A stretch of 64,000 nt of DNA from Pyxicephalus adspersus. Its lineage: Eukaryota > Chordata > Amphibia > Anura > Pyxicephalidae. The DNA is taken from NCBI RefSeq assembly GCF_032062135.1, contig NC_092861.1:123167855-123231854 (forward strand), read 5' to 3'. Below are positions 47,099 to 58,212 of the stretch, in pieces. A program made the position numbers and the translations under genes. Below the pieces are notes generated by a model. The model saw only the letters and a program-made list of their open reading frames with translations. It was not told the DNA's origin and searched no databases. The stretch's first letter is position 1, and every line of letters begins with the position of its first letter.

Positions 47099-49105
47099 TA
47101 AATTGATCTCTAAAATACACAAATCTATCAAGAACCCATTTCAGTTTAAAAAAAAAAAGATTGTAACATAAAAAAATATTTGGAAAAGGTAATGTAGAAT
47201 TGTTCTTCTAAATGTAAAACTCAAATCTCCAGCTTCATATTTTATGACTGAACTGGTTGCCAATGCAGCGGCTACTTATTTGTTTTTTCATGTGTGTCCC
47301 TCTGATGGGAATATTTTCTTAATTGCAAATATTTGATTGACAAACATAGGATGCAATTAATAAGCAGACGCAGTTTGAATGTGCAGTGAACTGGATCTTA
47401 AAGCCAACAGTTCCTAACTCACCCAGCTTGATCCGAAATAAGCTAGAGTATTAAAACCATATGTTTGCATGCATTAATTTTCCTTCTACTTATAAAAAAT
47501 CTTATTAGACTGATTTTAATTTTAATCAAGACTGCCTAACTGTAAAGTTCAAACTTTCAGTCAACATTTTTTCTTATATCCTCAGTAGAAAATATTATCC
47601 ACATAAAAATAAATAAATAGGTTACTGTTTTAGAATTACCAATGGACAGATCATGTGCTTATGAAAGATGAAGGATAAAAACATATCTGGGCAGTAAATG
47701 TGTGTTTTGTTACCTATGCATTTTTATACATAGTTACATAGTAAAGACTAATCTTTGTAAGCGCGGAAGTATTTTTTTACAAACTTTATATAAAAAATAT
47801 TGTCATCATTAAACGGAATTCTAGGTAATCCAATTAAGACTTGAACAACAGCACTCAGAACAAAAGTTACACAGCGGGTTCATAGTTACAAAGATGAAGG
47901 ATAAAACATATCTGGGCAGTGAATGTATGTATTGTTACCTATGCATTTTCATACATGTTATATATCTTTTTTTAAAGCTTGATTGCTAAATAAAGTTCAA
48001 AATCAAAGCTAGATTTTTGCAATCTTTTTAGCCAATATAATAAACTTTTTTTTTTTAGTGTTTAGTGTATGGCATGGTTCTGTTGTTCTAAAGATTTAAC
48101 TGTGACTGATTGACTTCCCATTTGATGATGCCTACATAGTTCTGAGGTTAAAACCACTTAGTATAGCCAGTTGCATGATTTATGATGTTTTTAGGTGTCT
48201 CTATTCTTACCACCACTAATTTAGCTTTTTTGCCAAATGTAATTGGGTACTGAAATAGAACAGAGGTCTACTCCCATGTAGATGTACAGTATAATTATAA
48301 ACTATACATACAAATATATTTTATATTTCATTAACTATCATCTTTCTAAAACAAAAAATGTTTTACTTACTTATGTAATGCGAATGTTGACATAACAAAT
48401 AATGAAGATTTGCTTTGTTTATTAAATCATACGGAAATCAAGGCAGCATGAATGCCTGACCTCTAGGACCATGGTGTTCTGTTGCTACCTCCTTAAATAG
48501 GTTCAAAGAAATGTATTAGTGCTCATGTTCAGAATGAGTGACCAAGAAAAGAAGGGGTTTTAGTGGTAATTTTACAACTTACTTATTTAGGAGCAGAAAA
48601 AAGAAATCCTTAATAGTACATAAACGTGTGTTAATAGATTGTCGTAACATCATATCTAGGCTTTTAGTTTACTGCTGATTAATAGTTATCCGGTACTATA
48701 TTTGAAAGAAAAGAGGAGCAATCTCATTTCCCCACGCATTTCGCAATTTAGCTTCCCTAGGGGAGGAAGAAGTGGCTATGCCACACAACTGAATTAGTAA
48801 AAAAGTAGAATCATGTCAACAAGTTGCAAAATGTATGTCTAATATTTGAAAATATTAAGTACAGCTTATATGCTACGTGAAGATACATATATTTGGATGA
48901 TGCGGACTAGTTATGATAAGTTATCTGCCAGGGGTTACATGACATTACATGAAAATCAGTTTTATGTTTATTTATTTTCTCTGCACATGATTGGATAAGT
49001 AAAGAAAGATTCACTGTGAGTAGTCTTAACTTCTTTAATAAATCAGCCAAAACACTGGGGAAAAAATATAAGTGTGGATAGGTCCTAAAGTTCTAAAGTC
49101 CTAAA
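47099..49105. other. AT-rich stretch with a short local duplication
   Basis: AGATGAAGGATAAAAACATA...GGGCAGTAAATGTGTGT near 47667 recurs in slightly changed form near 47893, both followed by GTTACCTATGCATTTT. Nothing else is supported. Confidence 0.6.
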
Positions 49106-49242
49106 GTGTTCCCAGAAACATTCCGTAGTGGAGAAGCAATTACTGCCATCAAAACACCTGGAAGAAACACAATGAACCTGGAAGGTATTCCACTAAGGAA
49201 TGTTTCAGTTAATGTCAGATTCACAGTTTCACAAACAGACCC
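49106..49242. mobile_element. Family C-related MITE copy
   Basis: AGAAACATTCCGTAGTGGAG on the left and CCACTAAGGAATGTTTCAGT on the right are inverted around CAATTACTGCCATCAAAACA. Same subfamily as 19894-20009. Confidence 0.62.
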
Positions 49243-49591
49243 TATTAACTCTAATATGCAGTTATTCTTTTCCTGCCATAAAACACAGGAATTTTCTTGT
49301 GTGACTGGTTAACAGATATGCGTTGCAGTTAAAAAAGGGGCAATCATAACGGTTCATTCATATCTAAAGCTACATTCACATATTATTGTTAATGTGTTAT
49401 TGTGTCCTATATATTATATATTAAAACAAGTGCCTTCTTTTTGGTATTGTTTAGATTTTTTTAAAAAGATAATCCCTTCCTTCACCTTGATTTTTTAAGT
49501 TTTCTAAGTTAACCTTATTTAGATTTACATCATGTAGTAAATTAAAATACTGATTTTGAAATCCCCTTGACTTTGCTTTCTTTGTGCTTAG

Positions 49592-49747
49592 AAACTGACG
49601 AAAACACTTGAAGCATTCAAGCAGATAATACTAAAGTGGAAGTATTTACTCTCAGGGTGCTATAAAGATGTCTTGAAATCCATAAAGACCTTGGAGCTGT
49701 TAGAAACTCTGCACCACACCTGTGAACTATGCTTCCTATGTGTCTGA
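49592..49747 (+). CDS. Possible 3' terminal exon, 51 codons, very uncertain
   Basis: A strong acceptor-like sequence, CTTTGCTTTCTTTGTGCTTAG, ends at 49591. It is followed at once by 51 open codons and a TGA. The peptide is rich in Lys, Leu and Cys and I recognise no family in it. In this phase the acceptor's own TAG would be an in-frame stop, so the frame could only be read after splicing. No polyadenylation signal directly follows and no partner exon is identified. Chance is the simpler explanation. Confidence 0.12.
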   Translation, partial: KLTKTLEAFKQIILKWKYLLSGCYKDVLKSIKTLELLETLHHTCELCFLCV

Positions 49748-49876
49748 GAATTATGGCTAGAGACCTTGTTTTCTAAAAACATATACATATGTTTTAGGGA
49801 AAGTCTAAAAGAGAAGTATCCTTTTATCAAAGTTTTCAAACAATGGAATGTGCGGTTTCAAAATAAACCCCAACAT

Positions 49877-50194
49877 TCCTATTGTTCACTGATATCTGAT
49901 ATTAGATTGCCAATCTCAGTCTTGTGCCAAGTGTATTCCTTAACTGGTGCCAATGCCCTTAGGTATATCTTTTTGCTTCTGTTGTATGTATACTTCTACT
50001 TAATGATTGTATGTAATAAACAGCATCTTCCAACACTGAGTGTAATTTGAGGTCTACTATGGAGAACTTTATCAGAATTATATGGTGATGAGAACAAAAG
50101 GCAATGTATTGCAGCTAAATCCGTGCTAAGATGTGTTGGCTGCATAACCTTTTTTTTAGCCTTTTTTATTTTCACCTGCTAGGCGCACTTACTG
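49877..50194 (+). repeat. 318-bp tandem duplication, unit 1
   Basis: Starts TCCTATTGTTCACTGATATC and ends CTAGGCGCACTTACTG. Unit 2 follows directly with one visible difference (CTACTTAATG here, CTACTTGATG there). Confidence 0.95.
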
Positions 50195-50512
50195 TCCTAT
50201 TGTTCACTGATATCTGATATTAGATTGCCAATCTCAGTCTTGTGCCAAGTGTATTCCTTAACTGGTGCCAATGCCCTTAGGTATATCTTTTTGCTTCTGT
50301 TGTATGTATACTTCTACTTGATGATTGTATGTAATAAACAGCATCTTCCAACACTGAGTGTAATTTGAGGTCTACTATGGAGAACTTTATCAGAATTATA
50401 TGGTGATGAGAACAAAAGGCAATGTATTGCAGCTAAATCCGTGCTAAGATGTGTTGGCTGCATAACCTTTTTTTTAGCCTTTTTTATTTTCACCTGCTAG
50501 GCGCACTTACTG
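50195..50512 (+). repeat. 318-bp tandem duplication, unit 2
   Basis: Identical to 49877-50194 except for one A to G change. The shared TCCTAT continues to 50518. Either a very recent duplication or an assembly artefact. Confidence 0.95.
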
Positions 50513-50571
50513 TCCTATGATGCTCAATTACTGTACTGTATTTATAGAATGGAAATATTATTACTCTAGAA

Positions 50572-50839
50572 CAGTGTTTCTTAGCCAAGGTTCCTCAGCA
50601 AAGGTGGTTAGGGCTTCCTCGAATAATGAGCAATTTGTGAATCTCTGGTCAGTTGACCTAATACCAATCTTTAAAGATGATATTCTTCCAGCTGGCCAGA
50701 AATGTAAAAGGCATACTTTCAACTGACCACCACACTAATATATTGTGAGCTTTCGATATAGTAATTATAGCAGGATTCCCTGAAGATCTGAAGGTTATTT
50801 CAACGGGTCCCCCCATGTTAAAAAGGTTTAGAAACACTT
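50572..50839. mobile_element. Short hAT element A of a tandem pair
   Basis: A 268-bp element beginning CAGTGTTTCTTAGCCAAGG and ending AAAGGTTTAGAAACACTT, whose complement repeats the start. It is flanked by CTCTAGAA (50564-50571) and CCCTAGAC (50840-50847), both derived from a TCTAGA-type site. Non-coding Charlie-like relic. Confidence 0.78.
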
Positions 50840-50847
50840 CCCTAGAC

Positions 50848-50971
50848 CAATGGTTGCCAACCGGTGGTCTGCAAGAAAATTTTGGTGATCTGCGGCTCTT
50901 GCGGGTGCACCCCTCAGCTGGGTCATGCGAGCAAACCTTTTAAGGGTTTTAAAAGGTTGGCGAGACCACTG
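50848..50971. mobile_element. Short hAT element B of a tandem pair
   Basis: A 124-bp element beginning CAATGGTTGCCAACCGGTGG and ending GGTTGGCGAGACCACTG. It starts directly after the CCCTAGAC that ends element A, and CTCTAGAA (50972-50979) follows it. So A and B share a middle target-site copy. Confidence 0.76.
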
Positions 50972-51008
50972 CTCTAGAATATTATGTCCTGAACATGTTT
51001 ACATTCAG

Positions 51009-51440
51009 TTTTGCTGCGATTTGGGCCATTCTCGCTTACCAAACATGTAGGAGAGAAAGGCCTTTGTAAATTCGGCCAGCGAGACCAAATTTTTGGGACC
51101 TACAGCTCCGCTCCCTTGATTGCTCTTGCAGCCCTTTACAAGTTGCATGTGTTCTTGGATACAGTTTCTCTATCCAAGAACACAGGAGTCCTGATTGCTC
51201 CGCTCCTCTGATTGCTTATGCAGTCCTGTACTATGTGTTCCTGGATAGAGTTTCTCTATCTAGGAACACAGTGTGAGTCTCACTGGCTGCTCATGAATGA
51301 ATGCAGCGTGGGAAAAATCCTCTGATTTTTCCCATGGTCGGGTTCATTCATAAACGCAATCTGAGAGGAATGCAGCCGCAATAATCCTCCTCTCAGTGAG
51401 AGATCCCCAGGCAGCACAGGTCAGAATGAGGGCTTGCCCT
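51009..51440 (-). mobile_element. hAT family 2, reversed partial copy into gap
   Basis: From GCTGCGATTTGGGCCATTCT the sequence is the complement of the right part of the element at 44584-45350. It includes the AGCGAGACC block, the CAAGAACACA and GTTCCTGGATAGAG hairpins and GTGGGAAAAATC. The outermost 30 bp or so is missing and the other side is lost in the N run. Confidence 0.82.
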
Positions 51441-51896
51441 NNNNNNNNNNNNNNNNNNNNNNNNNNNNNNNNNNNNNNNNNNNNNNNNNNNNNNNNNNNN
51501 NNNNNNNNNNNNNNNNNNNNNNNNNNNNNNNNNNNNNNNNNNNNNNNNNNNNNNNNNNNNNNNNNNNNNNNNNNNNNNNNNNNNNNNNNNNNNNNNNNNN
51601 NNNNNNNNNNNNNNNNNNNNNNNNNNNNNNNNNNNNNNNNNNNNNNNNNNNNNNNNNNNNNNNNNNNNNNNNNNNNNNNNNNNNNNNNNNNNNNNNNNNN
51701 NNNNNNNNNNNNNNNNNNNNNNNNNNNNNNNNNNNNNNNNNNNNNNNNNNNNNNNNNNNNNNNNNNNNNNNNNNNNNNNNNNNNNNNNNNNNNNNNNNNN
51801 NNNNNNNNNNNNNNNNNNNNNNNNNNNNNNNNNNNNNNNNNNNNNNNNNNNNNNNNNNNNNNNNNNNNNNNNNNNNNNNNNNNNNNNNNNNNNNNN
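51441..51896. other. Assembly gap (456 N)
   Basis: Undetermined bases, beginning inside a hairpin-rich hAT copy, which may be why the assembly broke here. Confidence 0.99.
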
Positions 51897-52639
51897 TTTT
51901 TTTTTTCACTATCAGAAGTTAATTTTTACCACATTTATCTAAATGAACTAACTAAATGAAATTACTTTGCCAAATGAAGAGCCTGAACTTCTTTAGTAAA
52001 TCAAACATACTTGCCATGTGTAAAGTACATCTATTCAAAGTCTTGGCATTAGAGAAAAGGCAGATAATTATTTAGCTTTTTAAGGATTTTTTATATTTCC
52101 TGCTCTCAGTAATAGATGCCAAATTCAATCTTACATTCATTATGAAATAAAAGCTGTCAGTATAGTAAGAAATAACAATCAGTGTGATAATGTTTGTGAA
52201 TTGATCTTTGCTGTCAATGAATATGCTTTTATCCAGATTTTATCCAAGCAGGCCAATGACCGAAACTGATCATTTGTACTTTAAAATATATTTGAAGCTT
52301 GTCATTTTGCAGTAAAATCACTAATCGCTTATTACTAAGTGAGAGAAATACAATTATAGGATTAGCCCAAAAGACCCACTCACTCCTGACTGAAAATTTC
52401 TTCAATGTAAAAAGAAGACATAGACTTTGGTGGGCCATCAAATCTGTAATTTTGCTCAAAGTGATCATTGGCCCATATAACTTTTAGGACTGTTAGTTTG
52501 AAAGATATATAAAGCAATCACTAATTTTATGTACCGGATGTTTAATAATAATTTTTGTTCTTTTTGATGCTCCATTAGATAATCAGGCATTTTGGAAAAA
52601 CTAGTCAAATTGTTGTAAAAAAGCACCAAGTTACTTTTG
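51897..52639. other. AT-rich non-coding stretch
   Basis: Nothing recognised. Confidence 0.5.
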
Positions 52640-52960
52640 TTTCATCTGCATTTATCCTAGTAGTAGTTCTGCAGCTGCATTTATGTTCTATGTGCGGGAT
52701 ATAACCATGTGCTGATTTTCTATTCCATTAAAAAGCCTCATTACAGTCACATTATCAGCATTAAAATGTGAATCCAGGAGAGATGCTCTTGTATAGCAGG
52801 AACAGAGAGCAACTAAGAGAAGTATTGCTTCTTCCCATTAATAAGCTGTCTTTAGGGATAGAACATTAGTGAGATTCAGAGGATAGAGCACAAGGGTATC
52901 ATTTTTGCATGATTACTCTAAATTTTTAAACTAGAGGCTTAAGGACGAGTCTTCTTACAA
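52640..52960. promoter_or_regulatory. Candidate conserved non-coding element
   Basis: Non-repetitive block with TTCTGCAGCTGCATTTATG, CATTACAGTCACATTATC and CCCATTAATAAGCTG. E-box and homeodomain-like sites, no open frame. A candidate only. Confidence 0.22.
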
Positions 52961-53329
52961 AAGCAGCTGTGGGAATTGTTAAATGATTGGCCCAGTACTT
53001 AATTCAATAATATATATATTTTTTTCTCACATTGATCAAGCCTCTTTAAAAAAAAGTGACGCTTTGCATATCTTACAAAGTGCTGTTAACATCCTATGCC
53101 GGCAGTTTGTTTGAGAAAGAAAAATAATGAAGAAAAAAAAGTGTGATGTTGCAGAAGAAGTAATTTGCTTCCATCCATTCAATGATGGCTTGCACTTTAT
53201 GCAAATTGGTGTCTGGGGACAACGAATCCAATTTAATACATATGCATAGTTCATAAAAAAATGATGTGGAAGAAAAAGAAGGAAAGAAGAAAAAAAATAT
53301 ATAAAAGTAACAAGTCAGCAAAAGCCACA

Positions 53330-53720
53330 AAAGAGCTGGATCTGAGGAAATTTATTGTCCCAAATTGGACATTTGTAACAGATGATGTGAGCAAGTGCTA
53401 ACTTTGTTTTTCCGCAGTTCTTAACGAACATGCACCAGTCATTCCACAGATTATGTTTTAAGAATCTGATCTGTAATAAAAAATTGTCTATGGGATTTGT
53501 AGTTATGAGTTCCATATGGCTAGAGAGCCGAGGAGCTACAGTGACAAGAATTTTTTTTTCTTTTCAAGCTCATTACGCAAGGCGGTGTTAGACGCGAATT
53601 ACTGTGCATAGCTATGGGGTACTTACATGACATCCCACAGTCAGCAGATACTGAATGGAAATGAAAGATATAAGGTGCACAGTACAGCTTCGGGGAACAT
53701 GTTAAACAAAACATCTGTTG
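53330..53720. promoter_or_regulatory. Candidate conserved non-coding element
   Basis: About 390 bp, compositionally balanced, with CTCATTACGCAAGGCGG, GACGCGAATTACTGTGC (rare CpG sites kept) and ACATGACATCCCAC. Surviving CpGs in an AT-rich desert suggest constraint or low methylation. Unproved. Confidence 0.25.
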
Positions 53721-54639
53721 GTATCAGAATTCTGTATTATCAGATCATCATGACCATGAATATTTTATAAAGACATTTTTCTTTAAAGCTGTAACTTTTC
53801 AAGTGACATTTTCTGAATGTATCTTTCAAGTGCCATGTGAAGGAAAAGGCCAATCTAATTCATTACCTTAGTAATCGGCAATATTGCCGAATTGAAATAT
53901 GTTTTTTTTCTTTGCATATGATCTACCTGTTGGCTGTGGATGTTGATAGTTTAGACTGTTTCAAGTAATTACTAGTACTACTGAAAGCAAAACAAAATTT
54001 TCTCTGTTGTCCTGGAGTGATAACTAGGTGAAGACACTGCTTGCCCTGTTGCAGTGGATGTTTCGACGTTTCCAAAGAGCAATGTCCCCAATTTACTGCA
54101 AATGATAAAAAAATATTAAAAATGTCAATACAATTTAATGTATGTGAATGTAGAGTTATAATAGTATATACGTTAACATGTAGGCAAGTCACAATGATTA
54201 ATATTGTGTTCTTTTATTATTGAAATCTGTGGTGCCCAACATGTGTACATATTGTATTGCCCTCAGAAGCCCTGTAGGCATTAGTCTGTGCTTTTCTTAC
54301 CTAGGTGATTACTAAAGCCACCTAGGATGTTTTCTTTAGCCTGGGTTCACGTTTTCAAGAACTTTGGGTTAATAAATCTATGCAGGGAAATTACATTGCC
54401 AAGATTTTTTTGGAAAGGCTCAGAATAAGGTACTGTCACCAAAACTGTTGATTAGGCCAGGGGAACATGTAGGAACAAATATTAAAAGAATTGTAAAGAA
54501 CACGAGCTTAGCTTTTTGCTATGAGAACAGAAGTAGCAAAGCTTCCTCCCCTAAAAGTCCTGAATAGGAAACAATAAGAAATCAGAAACCGGGTGTTAAT
54601 AAAAACTGACCAAGAGATCTGGCAATGAGCTATCCAGAG
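53721..54639. other. Non-coding stretch, nothing recognised
   Basis: No named repeat or gene. Confidence 0.5.
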
Positions 54640-54840
54640 CTTTAGGTGGCTCAGTAGGAGTCACACACAGTTAGTGAGAGTAAAGTTAATTAGATGATAA
54701 GTCTTAGGGTTACAGGGGAGGGTAATATAAAGTTTGCAGAAATTGTTGGTAGGAGGGTAAGTATCTGGGTAACATGGAAAGTTAGTGTGAGGATAATTGT
54801 AAGGGATGCAGAAATGGTTAGTGTGAGAGACCTTAAAGCT
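54640..54840. repeat. Degenerate G-rich tandem repeat
   Basis: Loose repeats of GTTAGTGTGAG, AGGATAATTGTAAG and GGTTACAGGGGAGGGTAA, unit about 30 bp. G over C on the plus strand. The peptide frames over it (Asn/Tyr/Pro/Thr-rich on the minus strand) are repeat artefacts. Confidence 0.45.
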
Positions 54841-56029
54841 AAAAGTTCCACTTTTAAAATGCTCCATCAGGCTGGTCAGTATTGCAGAAAGGGACAGGCA
54901 AAGTTTTTTTGCAATAATCCCTCCTACCTGCTTGAAAACTCCAGCAAACTACCAGGATATCCAACTGACCTAGCTTTCCTATGCCTTTGTCACCCCAACC
55001 TGGCTAATTAAGATGGACGGAGACCATATCCAAGAGAAGAAGGAAGAAGATGATGGTGCTCTGCAATAAAACAGATATAGGTGAGTATAGTAGGTTTAGT
55101 TCCACTTTAGGGTAAGGCTTTGAAAAATGCTGTTGGAGTGCGCAACATGAATGATAAAAATGGAGATGATGAGTTCAAACTGGCTGTTGATGGAACTTGT
55201 TTGGGGTTGGCTCTGAAAGGCCCCTGGGGACAAAACTAAGAGGATGATTCTAGTTGGAGGTTGGAAACAATCAACCACCAAAGAGATAACATCTCAATGA
55301 GCAGGAATAACACACCATACCAGTTGTTGGGTATAGGGGTGTGCATTGAGAAATCTACTTCAAGGACAAATATCCTGCTAGGTGTGTAAACATCGCTGTT
55401 ATCTGACGATACCCAAAGGAGCCTGAACCAGCTGGTCAACTGAGTCAGAGGATTTGCCCTCAATACAACAGTGACACCTACTGGAGAATATCAGCAGGCA
55501 ACTGGGATCAGTGTTTCCTGAAGTGGGAGGACACCTGAGTAAGGGGTGGATGCATGTGTGTGGCTGAATGTGGCAAGGGGTCCTGGAGATAAAAAAGGGA
55601 CAACTGCCCCAAATCTTTCTGTGTTACTCTTTCTCTCTCCAATCTTTGTAGAATCCAGCCAGCATAATATATAATTTTGCTTTGTCTATGTGATTATTAT
55701 TTAGCTTATTTGCAATAGTTGTTGATTACTTGTTAATTCCTCTCTGTTAATAAATATCTTGGTATTTAGGATCTGTGTGAATATTAAGCTAATAGAGACT
55801 TGGTAAAGATACAGCTTTCAAGAAAAGGGATAAGGGAAACAGGAAAATTTTCCTTCATATTAATTGGGTGAGATTTGTGAAATTTGTAAGCACTAATCCC
55901 ACAACACCAAATTTTGTTTTATGGGGAATTATCTTAGAACTCCTATTCTGATATTTTGGCTGAATTGTCATTTACATTGATTTCTGATTCATGACTGTGG
56001 CAAGACATAGCTAGGTCAACTTGCCTATC
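54841..56029. other. Non-coding stretch, possible MITE to 55110
   Basis: AGTTCCACTTTTAAAATG near 54845 and TAGTTCCACTTTAGG near 55097 resemble family D ends but lie in the same orientation, so no element is called. From 55100 to 55800 there is unrecognised, moderately G+C-rich sequence. Confidence 0.4.
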
Positions 56030-57075
56030 AACCAAACCCCCACAACCAATGCCTTCCTTCTTTTAAATTTTTACCACCAAAATCCACCCACTAAACATTT
56101 CCCGCACAAAACATTTCCCACCAAACCCATTTACCTCTAAATACCCCTTAATCCTCTTCATATCTTAACCCCCCCCCAACTCACCACATTAAACACACAA
56201 TCATTGCTTAAATGGCCCGCAGGCCTTTTATTAACACAATTTTTAATAAATAACAACTTAAATAACATATTAAATAACAATTAAACGAATATCAAAATAT
56301 TAATCATAAATATATATATATAAAATATATATAAAACAACCATTACAAACATATAATAATTTTAACTGAACAATTAAATATGTAATAATATATATAAACA
56401 TTAATACAAATCAAATAACATAACCATACTCAAAATATTGCTACAGGTTGTAGGTCCACCATTTTAACACCATGGACTCTGCAACTTGTAAACAAAATTG
56501 CTCCCAGTCGCCCCATAAACCCAGCTCGGGAACCCAAATTACCCTTCCTTGTGCAAAGCCCCACCAACCATTTTTTATAACGTTCCAACCAAACCAGGGA
56601 CTCCATACCTTAGATGGGTACCCCCCAACATACATATCAACCAAGAATTACACTCCCCCCGAGGACCTCAACCGCCACCAACAACCACATAATACTCAAA
56701 AAAAATCAACATCACAAACAAAATAAAACAAAAGAAATAAAAATAAACAAAATAAAACAAACAAAAACAGGGGAAGGGAGGGCGGGAAAAACTTCACCCT
56801 TCCTGCTGTCTCTTGACGAAAAGGGCTCCACTTCCGATTCCCAACCTTTTTAACTCCTACCGCTCCTCCTATCCACCCCTCGCTATGTCTCAACCCCCCC
56901 CCTCCCCATCCTCTCCCCTTCCTTTATCCCTGCACGTACTAATTCTAATATTAACCCTTTGCTGTCTCCCCCTCCTGTCTGCACAGTCATGCCGGGCCTT
57001 ACACTACCTCCTTCCTCGTACGTTCCAGGCCTTCCTTGACTCTGCTTTTCATCAAACCATTATTTTGTAGCCTCA
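56030..57075 (-). mobile_element. Strand-asymmetric C-rich block, probable retroelement 3' part
   Basis: For about 1 kb the plus strand has very little G. The minus strand is therefore G+T-rich and includes an AATAAA (about 56235) before GGCCTGCGGGCCATTTAAGC. On the minus strand a 67-codon frame (56441-56644) ends in a Trp-rich peptide with no family I can name. Extreme skew with a polyadenylation-like end is usual for some frog retroelements, and DIRS is a possibility. I see no reverse transcriptase or tyrosine recombinase motif, so the class is a guess. Confidence 0.35.
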
Positions 57076-58204
57076 CCCTTATTTACAGTAAGCCCATCTT
57101 TACTCCACTTTTGGATCTTTACCAGTATTACAATTAACCTTAAAAATAAATAAATGAAAACTTGATATATAAAGGATTGTGTGGTTTGATGGAATATGTA
57201 TTCAATTCCAAAACATCAAAATTTCAAAATACAACAACATTTAAAATAATAACTGCATTATTCGATAGTCTGTGCATTTACAAAGAGAAATACATTTACA
57301 CTTCTGCAATAGTACAAAATGATGTTTCTAAGCCCTCATGGTCAAGATCTCAACTTATATAAGCTCTCAATCACTGTAATTTCTATGAAGAGCTCTTTTC
57401 TTTGTTGGTACTATAAAAATACAAAAATATCCAAAACAAACATTAATGTTTCCTATTGTATTGATAAAAATAAAATAGATTTCTTTTTAAAAAGGTATAA
57501 AATGACACGTTTTATAGTTGTTTACATAAAGGAAGACATTATAGTAATGTAACTGTAAATGCATTATTAGCTTCAAACTTTATGCATTGATTTACGTTTT
57601 CAAATATTATGCTGGTATGAATACAGTTAACAAATTAAAACATTATTAATGGTTTTAATATGAAATTAGCAGACTCTTGGCTGATGTCAAGAAATCAGCA
57701 TGTGTCCCATTAACACAAAATGCATTTATAAGAGATCTAAAAAACACATTTGCACAAACACATTTATCTGTTTTGCATGCAATATTAGCTTTATGTATTA
57801 ACTAAGTAATGAAAACAACATTACACTGTTGTGTCTATTCAGTGAGAAAGGTAAGATTTAGTTTTAAAAGAGAATACTAATTTAAAAGATATATTTGCAA
57901 TTTTTCCAAGAATAAGTTTTTTTTTTATCATTTTAAACCAAAATATTTTAAAGGAGGTCTTAACCCTAACTGGATGATACAGTGAGTTTCATTCATAAAC
58001 AACTGATTATTTTTTAATATTGTAAAATGCTGTTTTTTTTCTTTTTTGTCATGTTGTAAACTCCCTCCGGCAACTTTTTTTTTTTTTAAGCCCTGTGTAA
58101 CTAAAGAATAACTACAGGCCGGTTAGGCTAACTTATGTAGCTGGAAAGATCCTAGAGAGTTTGATAAAGAACACAGTTCACAGTTTTGCTAGAATATAAT
58201 ATTA
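57076..58204. other. AT-rich non-coding stretch
   Basis: Very AT-rich, only short frames. Nothing recognised. Confidence 0.5.
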
Positions 58205-58212
58205 TACGTGAT
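58205..58212. repeat. Left target-site duplication of hAT copy 3
   Basis: TACGTGAT, repeated exactly at 59090-59097. Confidence 0.87.

Noticed and set aside
51396..51959. Long open frames of 160-190 codons around 51.4-51.9 kb.
   Set aside because: They span the second N run and have no real coding content.
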